Shown one piece after another: positions 39,819 to 49,706 of a stretch of 64,000 bases of DNA (position 1 is its first letter; each line of letters opens with the position of its first letter). A program made the position numbers and the translations under genes. This DNA comes from Hahellaceae bacterium (GTDB lineage Bacteria > Pseudomonadota > Gammaproteobacteria > Pseudomonadales > Oleiphilaceae). The DNA lies in the NCBI GenBank assembly GCA_024234505.1, contig JACKOD010000003.1:489501-553500 (forward strand), written 5' to 3'. The notes under the pieces were generated by a model. The model ran no database searches, had not been told where the DNA came from, and saw only the letters and a list, made by a program, of their open reading frames with translations.

Positions 39819-42425
39819 ATGACACAAGAAGATACGTTAAATTCCAGCGACAAACTTGCTCAATTGTCGGGCATTATTTCCTCAATGGTCGAGAATGCTT
39901 ATGAGGGAATCTATCTGGTTGATCCAGAAAATATGGTCTACCTCGACGTCAATCCGGCGGGTGCCCTCGCACTAAAATACAGTCAGGCTGAAATGGTTGG
40001 AATGCGGGTGGCAGGTGTGCATCCTGACTCCATGGAGCTGATGCAAAAGCAATTTGAGGGGGCTTTGCGAACCGGTAAAACGCAGGTTTTTACTGTATAT
40101 GCCCAGCGCAAAGATCTTACCAGAATATTTGTAGAAATAACGTTAACTCGTGTCGAGCATGAGGGTCGACCCTGTATTCTTGCGATGGGACGAAATCTGA
40201 GTCGTTGGCAGAAATTTCAGAATCAGTTGGAACAATTGAACAGGGTGTATCGGTTGCTTACTCAGGTAAACAGGGCAATTCGAAAACATTCCTCGCAAGA
40301 GACTTTGCTCGCCGAGGTCTGTGAGATCGTGGTTATTGATGGCCGTTTTAAGATGGCGTGGTATGGGCGTTTGGAGGGGGTTAGTGTTGTACTGCAAACG
40401 GCCGCAGGTCAGGGAAAAGATTATGCACGGAGTTTGTGTATTACCCTGGATAATAAGGCCTTTTCTCAGGGGCCGGTTGTGCGTGCGATTGAGGAACGAT
40501 CGCTTGTTGTAGTGAACGATGTGGAAGTTTCTCCTGGCTTTTCGGTATGGCGAGACAAAGCATTAAAGCATGACTTTCATTCGGTCGCCGCTTTGCCTGT
40601 GATGGACAACGATAATTGTCAGGGTGTTTTGGTTATCTACTCAGAACTTAAAAATGCATTTGACGATCGGATGCAGGATTTGCTTCGTACCCTGGAGGAA
40701 GATATATCCAATGCGATAATGCATTTTAATCTGCTTGCTACCAGAGATATTGCCGAGCAACGTTTACGCCAGTTATCAAGCGCTGTAGATCAAAGTGCCG
40801 ACGCGGTTACGATCATGAATACTCAGGGGGAGATTCAGTATGTTAATCCCCGCTTCTGTGAGTTGACAGGGTATTCATCAGAAGAGTCTATTGGGCAGCG
40901 TTTGTCTTTTCTGTGCGTCAATTCAGAGGAGGCAGACAAACTAGAGGCCGTTCTGCATGATCTTGCAAAAGGGCGAAAATGGCGCGGTGAAATTCGTAAT
41001 TGCAAGAAAAATGGTGATCCCTATTGGTCCATGGATACCATTTCACCCATTCGCGATGAGCGGGGTGAGATTCTGCAATTGGTGTCAACCTCAGAAGATT
41101 ATACGGCGCTGCGACAAGCGCAGCAGAAGATAGAGCAGCTTGCATTCTATGACCCTCTGACGGCACTACCTAATCGGCGTTTGTTACAAGACCGGTTAAA
41201 GCAGGCGCTCAATAATGCCCAGCGGGAAAGAAGCATGGTTGCAGTGCTTTATCTTGATATTGATAAATTCAAAGGCGTGAATGACTCGTTGGGGCACTTG
41301 GCAGGAGATCAGCTGCTTAGTGAAATTGCCAGACGTTTACAGGCGGTGGTGAGGCAGGGCGATACGGTGGCACGCTTGGGGGGGGATGAATTTACGGTTG
41401 TGCTGACTAATGTATTCCATTTGAGTGAGGCCGTGCATATAGCGGAGCGTATTCTTGTCGAAGTGTCATTGCCGATAAAGATTGGTACGAACCAGATTGT
41501 TACTTCCACCAGCATTGGCATCACGCTTTTTCCTTTTGATGGTCTGGAAATCAGTGACCTGCTCCGCAACGCTGATATGGCAATGTATCATGCCAAGTCT
41601 CAAGGTAGAAACAACTATCAGTTTTACACCGACGAGATGAATCAGAGCGCGCTGCGTCAGATTGAAATGGAACACAAGTTAAGAGATGCCGTGGACAGCG
41701 CCGCGTTTCATCTTCACTACCAGCCACAGGTTTGCATTCGTTCAGGTAAGTTGGTGGGTTTTGAGGCGCTTATTCGTTGGGAGTGCGAAGGAAAGTTTAT
41801 CTCTCCTGCTGAATTCATTCCTATTGCCGAAGAAGCGGGATTTATGGAAAGAATCGGTGCCTGGGTTTTGGAAACCGCATGTCATGACCTGCATGTGCTG
41901 CAGCGGGAATTTGCTGTTCCATTTAGTATGGCTATCAATATCTCCGCGTCACAATTTAAGAATACGGAGCGTCTTCTGGTTCTATTGCACAAGGCCCTCC
42001 AGTCTGCAAATGTAGCGCCACAGCAAGTTGAACTTGAACTGACAGAAAGTATGCTGATTGAAAATGCAGAGACTACCATGCAGTTCCTCAAGGATATTCG
42101 AGCATTAGGGGTGCGGTTGGCCATAGACGATTTTGGTACAGGCTATTCCTCGCTCAGTTACTTAAAGCGCTTTCCGATCAATAAGTTAAAAATAGATCGC
42201 TCATTTGTAATGGATATAGAGACTGATGCCAGTGATGCCACCATCGCGGTTGCTATCATTGCGTTGGCGCATGAGTTGGGTATGGAGGTATTGGCAGAAG
42301 GGGTTGAAACGCAGGGTCAGCTGGAGTTTCTCGCGGCGAATCAGTGTGATGTTTATCAGGGTTACTATTATGGCAAACCGATGTCGTTAGAGGATGTCAA
42401 ACGATTTATCATCGATCGTATGTGA
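39819..42425 (+). CDS. PAS-GAF-PAS-GGDEF-EAL c-di-GMP turnover protein
   Basis: 868 residues, no transmembrane segment, so cytoplasmic. Order: PAS (about 15-130), GAF (about 150-305), PAS/PAC (about 320-435), GGDEF (about 450-605) and EAL (about 625-865). The cyclase site GGDEF is intact at 521-525 and an inhibitory-site motif RQGD stands at 512-515. The phosphodiesterase motifs are intact too: EALIRW from 649, DDFGTGYSSLSYL, KIDRSFV and AEGVE. Either activity is possible; intact EAL with a hybrid layout often means net phosphodiesterase. AAAGGT precedes the ATG. The 286-base gap upstream, shared with the divergent PTPS-like gene, shows no clear promoter. Confidence 0.93.
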   Translation: MTQEDTLNSSDKLAQLSGIISSMVENAYEGIYLVDPENMVYLDVNPAGALALKYSQAEMVGMRVAGVHPDSMELMQKQFEGALRTGKTQVFTVYAQRKDLTRIFVEITLTRVEHEGRPCILAMGRNLSRWQKFQNQLEQLNRVYRLLTQVNRAIRKHSSQETLLAEVCEIVVIDGRFKMAWYGRLEGVSVVLQTAAGQGKDYARSLCITLDNKAFSQGPVVRAIEERSLVVVNDVEVSPGFSVWRDKALKHDFHSVAALPVMDNDNCQGVLVIYSELKNAFDDRMQDLLRTLEEDISNAIMHFNLLATRDIAEQRLRQLSSAVDQSADAVTIMNTQGEIQYVNPRFCELTGYSSEESIGQRLSFLCVNSEEADKLEAVLHDLAKGRKWRGEIRNCKKNGDPYWSMDTISPIRDERGEILQLVSTSEDYTALRQAQQKIEQLAFYDPLTALPNRRLLQDRLKQALNNAQRERSMVAVLYLDIDKFKGVNDSLGHLAGDQLLSEIARRLQAVVRQGDTVARLGGDEFTVVLTNVFHLSEAVHIAERILVEVSLPIKIGTNQIVTSTSIGITLFPFDGLEISDLLRNADMAMYHAKSQGRNNYQFYTDEMNQSALRQIEMEHKLRDAVDSAAFHLHYQPQVCIRSGKLVGFEALIRWECEGKFISPAEFIPIAEEAGFMERIGAWVLETACHDLHVLQREFAVPFSMAINISASQFKNTERLLVLLHKALQSANVAPQQVELELTESMLIENAETTMQFLKDIRALGVRLAIDDFGTGYSSLSYLKRFPINKLKIDRSFVMDIETDASDATIAVAIIALAHELGMEVLAEGVETQGQLEFLAANQCDVYQGYYYGKPMSLEDVKRFIIDRM

Positions 42426-42430
42426 TGCTT

Positions 42431-42469
42431 GCAGGTAAAAGACTTCAGCCAAGGAAGCTTTTTACCTGC
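42431..42469. terminator. Bidirectional terminator hairpin
   Basis: GCAGGTAAAAGACTTC (42431-42446) and GAAGCTTTTTACCTGC (42454-42469) form a 16-bp stem with two mismatches, between the convergent GGDEF-EAL and response-regulator genes. Confidence 0.7.
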
Positions 42470-42481
42470 TGAGGCGGTACC

Positions 42482-43567
42482 TTACAGAATGCCGCTCAAG
42501 GAAAGGATACCTGCCGCAAAAACACCAATACTCGTTGCCAGAGCGATAACGTAGTACTTGTTTGATTGTGCGCGCTGATTCTGAATGTATAAATCAATAG
42601 TGCGCTGTGCGATATCCTCTGCCGTTTCACGCGAGATGTCATGAGCTTGCTGAATAGCTTCAGACTGAAGTGTCTGCCAGAATTCGGTATCAATAGACTG
42701 TACCGAAGTCATATGATCCTTCAGTTCCTCCATTTGATTTCCGCTCAGTCCCTGACTAGTCAGACTTTGTAAAACTTCTGACTTAAATTCGGTAAGCTGT
42801 CCGCTGATAGCCAAGGCTACCTCTGCCGCAATTTCATCTTTAACTGCCTGCGTGCGTTCTGCCAAACGATTGGTGAACTCGCCAACGATACGGTTCAACT
42901 GCTCGTCCTGCTCGGACTTAGAGTCATCAAGAATTCGTTTTAGATGATCATATTGCTCATCAAACAGATTGCCCAGCAGTTCGTGCAAGCGATTGTTGAT
43001 GTGTGTTTTAACCGATGATCTGGCAATTTGCTCAATCATATCGCTTGGTAGTGCCCCGATCTCTGCGGTATCCGCACTTCGAATTTCCTTGGGTTGCGTG
43101 CTTGCAGCAATTGTGGATGTTTCTTCAGCAACGGACTTGTTGGCGGCTTCCGAGAGCAGATCCAATCTTGGCTGTGGAAGGTTGCCGTTAATTACGTCAA
43201 TACTGAGTTGCTGGAGTAAATTGTTGACGCCTTCCGCATGTGGAGGCTTAGTAAGAACGTTGTAGATCCCATAGTCCCGAGCTTCGTCAATAAACTCCTC
43301 AGATTTTTTTGACGTACACATGATTATAGGAATGGCAGCCGTTGCCGGATTGCTCTTGATCACACGAGCCGCATCGACGCCATTCATCCCAGGCATCAGA
43401 TGATCCATGAAGATAACATCTGGGACGGTATGTGTATTCAAATAATCCAGGGCTTCTTCCGCAGAACCAGCCATGCTCACATCCAGGTCAATTTTTTCGA
43501 GCAGTTTGCTCAGGGCAAAACGTGCAACCTTGGAGTCATCGACCAACAGCGCGCTTTTAATAGTCAT
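42482..43567 (-). CDS. Response regulator with a C-terminal membrane anchor
   Basis: 361 residues. The receiver domain (1-125) has acidic Asp10/Asp11 in LLVDDSKVARF, phospho-acceptor Asp55 in VIFMDHLMPGMNG and the conserved Lys in NVLTKPPH. There is no output domain: residues 130-335 are polar, then a long charged helical, probably coiled-coil region with repeated Glu/Gln/Leu (around IGEFTN... and VALAISGQ...). The last 25 residues (about 337-361, VIALATSIGVFAAGILSL) form one transmembrane helix, so the protein is tail-anchored with the receiver in the cytoplasm. AGGA five bases before the ATG at 43567 sets the start; a TTG at 43579 overlaps that site. It follows the MORN gene by 91 bases. 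Confidence 0.85.
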   Translation of the reverse strand: MTIKSALLVDDSKVARFALSKLLEKIDLDVSMAGSAEEALDYLNTHTVPDVIFMDHLMPGMNGVDAARVIKSNPATAAIPIIMCTSKKSEEFIDEARDYGIYNVLTKPPHAEGVNNLLQQLSIDVINGNLPQPRLDLLSEAANKSVAEETSTIAASTQPKEIRSADTAEIGALPSDMIEQIARSSVKTHINNRLHELLGNLFDEQYDHLKRILDDSKSEQDEQLNRIVGEFTNRLAERTQAVKDEIAAEVALAISGQLTEFKSEVLQSLTSQGLSGNQMEELKDHMTSVQSIDTEFWQTLQSEAIQQAHDISRETAEDIAQRTIDLYIQNQRAQSNKYYVIALATSIGVFAAGILSLSGIL

Positions 43568-43658
43568 ATTCTTCCTCAATCCAATCCTTTAAGCGTTTCT
43601 GTACGACTGTTTCTCTCAGTCTAGCAATAGTAATAAAACTTTTTCAAAACATTAGCTG

Positions 43659-45059
43659 TTACCAGCCTTCCATGGGAGGGCATTCAGTTGCCCGGTAGCT
43701 CTTGTCTCGATAGCAAACACCTGGTTCATTTGTGTTGGCTGTAAATACTTCACCTTCTGGAGTGGTGAGTGTCGCTCTGCCAAATGGTTTTCCAAATTTG
43801 AAGGTGCCAGAAATTTTGCTGCCATTAGGGTTCATTAGTTCGCCTTCTCCATGGTACTGACCATCCATAAAGTAGCCACTGTATTTCTTGCCGTTGGTGT
43901 ATATTTCTTCACCCTTTCCATGAAATATGCCTTTCGAAAAGGAGCCATCATAGTGACGCCCGTCAGGGAAGGTGAGTGTGCCATTTCCATGGAACTGATT
44001 GTTGGAGAATCCGCCAACATAAAGCAAACCATCCGTAGTCGTTAGCGTACCCTGACCGCTAAGCATGCCATTTACCCAGTAGCCGGAGTAAATGTCGCCG
44101 TTTGCCTTGGTTAAGGTGCCTTCGCCGTTGAATTTACTATCTTTGAACTGGCCAGTGTAGCTGTCTCCGGTAGCGGTAACCAGGTTGCCGTCACCCTGCA
44201 TTTTGCCCTGAAACCATTCGCCCTGATAATTTGTTCCATCTTTATAGCGAACGGTACCCTTGCCGTGAAACATGCCGTTCACAAAGGAGCCATGATATTC
44301 TGTGCCATCCTGACCGAAATATGCACCTTCTCCTGTGGTAACCCCGTTTCTCCATTCTCCGTTTGCGTATTCAACGGAGGTGTATTCCTCCAGGCGTGCT
44401 TTCAGGGTTTGGCTTTCACCTTTCACTACGGTGATGTCTGCTTTCCAGCTGGTAAATCCGGATTTTGCCACTTCGATGTTATAACTGCCCGGTGCGAGAT
44501 CTACATCAAGCTTGGTTGAGCCTTGAGGTACGCCATCTATTAATACGACATCTTCGCCCACATTGGAGCGAATGGTCAGGTGACCAGTCGTTGGTTGTGG
44601 TTTGGGGGCGGGTTTGGGTTTTACCACAGGCGCTGCCACAATCTCGACCGGAGTTGGAGGGGGCATTTTCACGGGCTTTTCTGCAACCACAACCGGTGCT
44701 TGCTCTATCGGCGCTGATTCGATGGGTTCCGCGTCTACCTCAGTTGCGTTTTCAATGCCCGGAGCTGTTGTTTCAGCATTTGGGTGATCGGTATTTTGAG
44801 GTATTTCAGTTGAAGATATCTCTTGTTCAACAGGGAGATCAATTGAAGACCGGGTTACCGTCTGTTCAATAATTTCGCTCTTATCGGGAACAGTTACTTG
44901 AGTCTCGCTCTTATTAGGCGTTGGAAGTTCACTCACACTGGCAGTAGGAACTTCATTGCCTTTTAGCTCCTGAGGCGTTTGTACATGCGCAAACCCTGCA
45001 GTGAGTAATAGCATTACCAACAGCACGTTAATGAATAATAGGGGCCTTACATCGACCAT
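43659..45059 (-). CDS. Envelope protein with PEGA domain and MORN repeats
   Basis: 466 residues. A hydrophobic N-terminus (about 6-24) is a signal or anchor. A Pro/Glu/Thr/Val-rich linker (25-155) is followed by a PEGA-like domain (about 158-225, GHLTIRSNVGEDVVLIDG and the region around LAPGSYNIEVAKSGF) and then eight or nine MORN repeats (about 230-435), each of the form Y.G.F..G..HG.GT. The end has two Cys (VCYRDKSYRATECPP) that could pair. MORN repeats in bacteria are linked to lipid or scaffold binding, and PEGA domains to surface-exposed beta modules; the function is unknown. Co-directional with the tail-anchored response regulator. Confidence 0.85.
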   Translation of the reverse strand: MVDVRPLLFINVLLVMLLLTAGFAHVQTPQELKGNEVPTASVSELPTPNKSETQVTVPDKSEIIEQTVTRSSIDLPVEQEISSTEIPQNTDHPNAETTAPGIENATEVDAEPIESAPIEQAPVVVAEKPVKMPPPTPVEIVAAPVVKPKPAPKPQPTTGHLTIRSNVGEDVVLIDGVPQGSTKLDVDLAPGSYNIEVAKSGFTSWKADITVVKGESQTLKARLEEYTSVEYANGEWRNGVTTGEGAYFGQDGTEYHGSFVNGMFHGKGTVRYKDGTNYQGEWFQGKMQGDGNLVTATGDSYTGQFKDSKFNGEGTLTKANGDIYSGYWVNGMLSGQGTLTTTDGLLYVGGFSNNQFHGNGTLTFPDGRHYDGSFSKGIFHGKGEEIYTNGKKYSGYFMDGQYHGEGELMNPNGSKISGTFKFGKPFGRATLTTPEGEVFTANTNEPGVCYRDKSYRATECPPMEGW

Positions 45060-45406
45060 GTTTATTACCTGTAGTTTGTTCGTTTTTCTTACTGAAAACT
45101 CTGATTAATAATTTCTCGGCTTTCAATTAGAGCTATTTCGTTGTGAATCAGGCATCAAATCAGAAATCGCCAATCTCAATGAAATCAAGTGGCTCCTTAC
45201 AATGATAGAGTACTGCTTCACATATAACCTGCATTACCTTGCTGTGCGTGGAGGTATTTTTTCAGATAAATCGTTGATGACTTATAAGTCATTGTTATCA
45301 TTAAATGGTTTCGAAAATATTAAGCAAAACTTTACCACAAGTGTACCGAAAACTCGTTCTTATGTGCGCTTTTGCAAGCTGTATCACATTCGCATAGCCA
45401 AAGCAG
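45060..45406. other. Gap upstream of the MORN gene
   Basis: About 350 bases, AT-rich near 45060-45350, holding the presumed promoter of the PEGA/MORN gene on the minus strand. A plus-strand frame (45202-45567) runs into the neighbour on the other strand and has no family-like sequence; I do not accept it. No repeat or RNA seen. Confidence 0.4.
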
Positions 45407-45952
45407 TCAGGCATTTGTCGCCCCGGGTGCAGATTGGTTCGGAGTTGTTACTGCATTGTCGTCATTTTTTGAGGTATCAACAGTGGTTTCAGCCTGTAGC
45501 TCGTGGTGCTGCATCTCTTCCCAGGCGCGCATATGAATATCGGCTTCATACTCGTAAGGTGATTTGAAGGGCGTCAATACAAAATCGAAAACAGCAAAAA
45601 TAAACCCGATTGAGAGCCATGCTATAAGCACCGTGTCTATACTGGAAGCCTGTTGCTCAGGGTTTGAATCAACGAACGCCTGCAAATGGGGAATAAGATT
45701 GGTAATCATTGCAACAGGGTTAAAGCGGTTAAGTACCAATTGCAACCAGAATGAAATAAATACCGGGAAAAAGCCAAAAGACCAAAGCAGCCGACGTAGC
45801 ATATATATGGCCAGCTCGCGGGCGAATCTCCAGCGCAAAGCCGGAATTCGCTTTACTCGCCGTAAATATGTTTTCCGCTCAAGCCAGTAAGCTTCTAAAT
45901 TCTGGCTATGGGCACCGTCTTTTTCGAGTGAGTTGTGTCTGAAACCTAACAT
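45407..45952 (-). CDS. Small integral membrane protein of unknown function
   Basis: 181 residues, not recognised. A basic N-terminal third (residues 1-45, rich in Arg/Lys: YLRRVKRIPALRWRFAREL) leads to two hydrophobic segments (about 54-78 and 106-128), then an acidic, polar C-terminus with a disordered tail. The sequence FELTPFKSPYEYEADIHMRAW-like region (about 128-145) may be a conserved element. Both ends are predicted on the cytoplasmic side by the positive-inside rule. It lies upstream of the PEGA/MORN and response-regulator pair on the same strand, 347 bases away. Confidence 0.6.
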   Translation of the reverse strand: MLGFRHNSLEKDGAHSQNLEAYWLERKTYLRRVKRIPALRWRFARELAIYMLRRLLWSFGFFPVFISFWLQLVLNRFNPVAMITNLIPHLQAFVDSNPEQQASSIDTVLIAWLSIGFIFAVFDFVLTPFKSPYEYEADIHMRAWEEMQHHELQAETTVDTSKNDDNAVTTPNQSAPGATNA

Positions 45953-46147
45953 GGCTGAATAAACTGTTCGCGTAAGTTATACTGGGAAAATGGGAAGGAG
46001 TGCAGACATGCTTGGGTATTTAAACGTTCGGTTGTTTAACCGACAAGCGGTAGTCTCCTGAGGAAGCTCATTATGGATAAGCGTGCCAGGATAGTCGAGT
46101 TCTGGATTCATTTCATTGTGTCGAAATTATTGGCTGGAATTTAACTT

Positions 46148-46600
46148 GTGACAACCCACACAACAATATCCCGTATTGCGTTAGTCGCTCATGACAATAA
46201 AAAGAAAGAACTCGTCAATTGGGTGAGCCGGCATCAGGTTCGTTTGGCACAGTCCTCTTTGGTGGCAACCGGTACAACAGGTCGTTTGATCAATGAGGCT
46301 ACGGGCATTGTTGTAGAGCGTCTGCGAAGTGGTCCACTAGGCGGCGATCAGCAAATAGGTGCGCGCATTGCCGATGGTAATATTGATATGCTGGTCTTCT
46401 TCTGGGATCCCTTGGAAGCCATGTCGCATGATCCGGATATTAAAGCGTTATTGAGATTGGCCACGCTATGGAATATTCCTGTCGCGTGCAATTCCAGCAC
46501 GGCAGACTTTCTACTTCATTCGCCTTTAATGGGTGGCTATATGAGAGAGTCGCCAGATTTTGAACATTACGTGCATCGAAAGTTACCATCCGAGACCTGA
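46148..46600 (+). CDS. mgsA: Methylglyoxal synthase
   Basis: 150 residues (E. coli 152). It has IALVAHDNKKKELVNWV, TGTTGRLI for phosphate binding, SGPLGGDQQIGARI, and the catalytic Asp region FFWDPLEAMSHDPD. It converts dihydroxyacetone phosphate to methylglyoxal, a bypass when sugar phosphates accumulate. The start is a GTG at 46148; other ATGs lie inside the conserved domain. Confidence 0.95.
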   Translation: MTTHTTISRIALVAHDNKKKELVNWVSRHQVRLAQSSLVATGTTGRLINEATGIVVERLRSGPLGGDQQIGARIADGNIDMLVFFWDPLEAMSHDPDIKALLRLATLWNIPVACNSSTADFLLHSPLMGGYMRESPDFEHYVHRKLPSET

Positions 46601-46703
46601 GTTACTATGGAATGCCTGCCGTGTATGATTTTTGACCGGATAAGGCGTTTCATGGATTGTTAAGGTTCGTCGAGAATTCATCATTGGAAAAGAATTAAGC
46701 ATT

Positions 46704-49640
46704 ATGTCGTCACAAAAAAACGAAAGCGCCGTATCTGGTTCGTCCAGCTTTACTCTGGTTCGTACCGTGAATATTCCCTCGCTTCATGTTGATGCGCAGG
46801 AGTACCTGCATAATCGTACCGGAGCCCGCCATTTACATTTGCACGCAAATAATGATGAAAACGTGTTTCTGGTGGCTCTCAAAACGCTGCCTCACGACAA
46901 TACGGGCGTGGCTCATATTCTCGAACACACCGCGCTTTGTGGCAGCGAAAATTATCCGGTGCGTGATCCGTTTTTTATGATGATCAGGCGTTCTTTAAAT
47001 ACATTCATGAACGCATTCACCAGCAGTGATTGGACGGCTTATCCTTTTGCAAGCAAGAATCGAAAGGATTTTGATAACCTCCTGCAGGTCTATCTTGACT
47101 CGGTATTCGCTGCGAATCTGGATCCGATGGACTTTGCACAAGAAGGTCATCGTATTGAGTTTTCTGTGCCCGGTGATGCAAACTCGCCACTTGAGTTTAA
47201 GGGCGTGGTATATAACGAAATGAAAGGCGCAATGAGTGCGCCGGTAAGTCAGTTATGGCAAACATTGACGAAATATGTTTTCCCTACGACCACTTATCAC
47301 TACAACAGTGGCGGAGATCCGGAACACATCCCTGATCTCACGCATGACCAGTTACTGGCATTTTATAAAAAGCATTATCACCCGAGTAATGCGGTATTCC
47401 TGACCTATGGGAATATTCCCGCGGCCGAGCATCATGAGCGTTTCGAAGCGTTAGCACTAAAGCGTTTTGATCGTCAGAAAATAGACCTTCGTGCCATTGA
47501 CGAAAAGCGCTATTTTGCGCCAATTCGTGTGCAGGAGTCATATCCTGTGAGTGAAACGAAGGACTTGAAAGGAAAGACTCATCTTGTCATGGCGTGGCTT
47601 CTCGGTCACAGTTTTGATTTGGAAGAAAACCTCGAAGCGCATTTGCTGTCGAATGTTCTGTTTGAAAATAGTGCTGCACCGCTGCAGATGGCTTTGGAAA
47701 AAACAACGCTAGGACATTCACCTTCTTCATTATGTGGTCTGGAAGATTCGAACCGCGAAATGACCTTTATGTGCGGGATTGAGGGAAGTGAAGTCGATTG
47801 CGTCCCTGCGTTTGAACAGTTGGTGGAGGATGTTTTAAATCAGACCGCATTGCAAGGTGTGGCTCAGGATCGTCTTGAGGCAGTATTGCATCAGCTGGAG
47901 TTAAGTCAGCGAGAGATTTCCGGCGATAGTTATCCTTATGGTTTGCAGTTGGCATTGTCGGCGTTGTCACCGATGATTCATGGCGGCGATGCGTTGGCGC
48001 TTCTGGATCTGGATCCCGTATTGGAGAAGCTTCGCGAGAAAATCCAGGATCCTCAGTATTTCCCCTCATTGGTTAAGCGTCATTTAATCGATAACCCTCA
48101 TCGTGTCACGCTATCGTTGGCTCCCGATGGAGAGATGGAAGCCAAACGAGAGCGTTATATTGCATCGTTACTTGAAAAGAAACGCCAGTCGCTGACCGAC
48201 GAAGACAAGGTGGCATTGCTTGAAAAAGCAGAATTTTTAAAGCTGCGCCAGGAACGAAAAGATGATGAATCGATATTGCCCAAAATAGGAATCGAAGATA
48301 TACCGGTAGACTTACTTTTGCCCAAAGGCGAAAGGTTGTGTGATACACCTAGAATTAGCGGCTATACCCAAGGAACCAATGGCATTGTTTATCAGCAGGT
48401 GGTTGTTGATTTGCCGCAATTATCAGAGCGGGATAAACAGGTTTTACCTGTTTACAGTGCCTGTCTGGCCGAATTGGGTGCAGGATCGTTGGATTATCTG
48501 CAAATGCAGAATCGCCAATCAGGTATCGCCGGGGGGGTGCATGGCTATTTTGCCATAAAAGGCAAAATAGATGATGCTCAGTCTATTTCGGGTTATTTGG
48601 TCCTATCCGGAAAGGCTTTGGAGCGTAATGCCGGGGAGTTGGCCTTGCTGATGCGCGACATTTTCGTCGATGCCCGATTCGACGAGGGGGAGCGTATTCG
48701 TGAGTTGGTTGCGCAAATGCGCGCTAAACGCGAACAGTCTGTAACCAGTAGTGGACACGCGCTGGCAATGGCTGCGGCTTCTTCTGGAATGGGGCCTGCG
48801 GCAAAGTTGACTTATGAACTGTACGGGTTGGCAGGAATTAAAGCGTTAAAGGAGCTGGATGACGGGTTAAATGGGTCAGTTGCTTTGGATGCATTGCTTT
48901 CGTCGCTCCAGGAGCTTCATGAGAAACTGCTTAAATCCTCTCGCCAGTTCCTGGTAGTGGGTGAGCAGGAGGGGTTGGCGGCCAGCGTGGATACTTTGCG
49001 AGCTATTTGGGCAGGCGTCCCTCAAATTCCTGAGCCTGCGTTTTCGCTACCACCTCTCACAGAACAGCGTAAGCTGGCTTGGATTGCTAATTCGCAAGTC
49101 AGCTTTTGCGCTAAAGCGTACCCTTCGGTACCGGTAGGTCACCCCGATGCGGCGGCCTTGACTGTGCTGGGCGGATTTTTGAAAAATGGCTTTTTGCACC
49201 GAGTGGTTCGTGAACAAGGTGGCGCTTACGGTGGTGGTGCGGGTCAGGACTCAACGGTGGCTGCATTCCGGTTCTACTCTTATCGGGATCCTCGGATGGA
49301 AGAAACCTTCGCGGATTTTGATGCGTCATTGGAGTGGATGCAAAAAAATGAGCATGATGCACTTGCGCTTGAAGAGGCAATTCTGGGGGTGATTGGCCAG
49401 ATTGATAAACCTAAGTCACCGGCGGGTGAGGCTAAAGCTGATTTCCACAGTGAGCTTTTTGGACGAACAGCCGTGCAGCGCAGAAAGTTTCGTGAGCAGG
49501 TTTTGAATGTGACAATTGACGACTTAAAGCGCGTGTCGGCAACGTATCTTAATCCGGATCTGGCGAGCATTGCCGTAGTGACCGGGCCTTCTCACAAGGA
49601 AAAGGCTAAATCAATGGGAATGACCCTTTTGGAGTTGTAG
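46704..49640 (+). CDS. M16C-family zinc peptidase (presequence-protease-like)
   Basis: 978 residues. The inverted zinc motif HILEH is at residues 71-75 in VAHILEHTALCGSENYPVRD, and the distal ligand Glu is in VVYNEMKGAMS. Size and sequence place it with the one-chain M16C enzymes related to mitochondrial/chloroplast PreP and bacterial homologues, which degrade unfolded peptides in a closed chamber. No signal peptide is present, so it is probably cytoplasmic. It is not clearly in an operon; a terminator follows. Confidence 0.93.
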   Translation: MSSQKNESAVSGSSSFTLVRTVNIPSLHVDAQEYLHNRTGARHLHLHANNDENVFLVALKTLPHDNTGVAHILEHTALCGSENYPVRDPFFMMIRRSLNTFMNAFTSSDWTAYPFASKNRKDFDNLLQVYLDSVFAANLDPMDFAQEGHRIEFSVPGDANSPLEFKGVVYNEMKGAMSAPVSQLWQTLTKYVFPTTTYHYNSGGDPEHIPDLTHDQLLAFYKKHYHPSNAVFLTYGNIPAAEHHERFEALALKRFDRQKIDLRAIDEKRYFAPIRVQESYPVSETKDLKGKTHLVMAWLLGHSFDLEENLEAHLLSNVLFENSAAPLQMALEKTTLGHSPSSLCGLEDSNREMTFMCGIEGSEVDCVPAFEQLVEDVLNQTALQGVAQDRLEAVLHQLELSQREISGDSYPYGLQLALSALSPMIHGGDALALLDLDPVLEKLREKIQDPQYFPSLVKRHLIDNPHRVTLSLAPDGEMEAKRERYIASLLEKKRQSLTDEDKVALLEKAEFLKLRQERKDDESILPKIGIEDIPVDLLLPKGERLCDTPRISGYTQGTNGIVYQQVVVDLPQLSERDKQVLPVYSACLAELGAGSLDYLQMQNRQSGIAGGVHGYFAIKGKIDDAQSISGYLVLSGKALERNAGELALLMRDIFVDARFDEGERIRELVAQMRAKREQSVTSSGHALAMAAASSGMGPAAKLTYELYGLAGIKALKELDDGLNGSVALDALLSSLQELHEKLLKSSRQFLVVGEQEGLAASVDTLRAIWAGVPQIPEPAFSLPPLTEQRKLAWIANSQVSFCAKAYPSVPVGHPDAAALTVLGGFLKNGFLHRVVREQGGAYGGGAGQDSTVAAFRFYSYRDPRMEETFADFDASLEWMQKNEHDALALEEAILGVIGQIDKPKSPAGEAKADFHSELFGRTAVQRRKFREQVLNVTIDDLKRVSATYLNPDLASIAVVTGPSHKEKAKSMGMTLLEL

Positions 49641-49648
49641 TAAGTAGG

Positions 49649-49684
49649 AGGCCTGGTCATTACTTGTAGCGACCAGGCCTTTTT
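49649..49684 (+). terminator. Intrinsic terminator after the M16C gene
   Basis: AGGCCTGGTC (49649-49658) pairs perfectly with GACCAGGCCT (49671-49680), followed by TTTT. Confidence 0.88.
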
Positions 49685-49706
49685 ATGTTTACAGGGGGAG
49701 CCTGTA

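Noticed and set aside
45202..45567. 121-residue plus-strand frame
   Set aside because: Its 3' half is antisense to the membrane protein gene at 45407-45952 and its sequence is Cys/His/Arg-rich noise.
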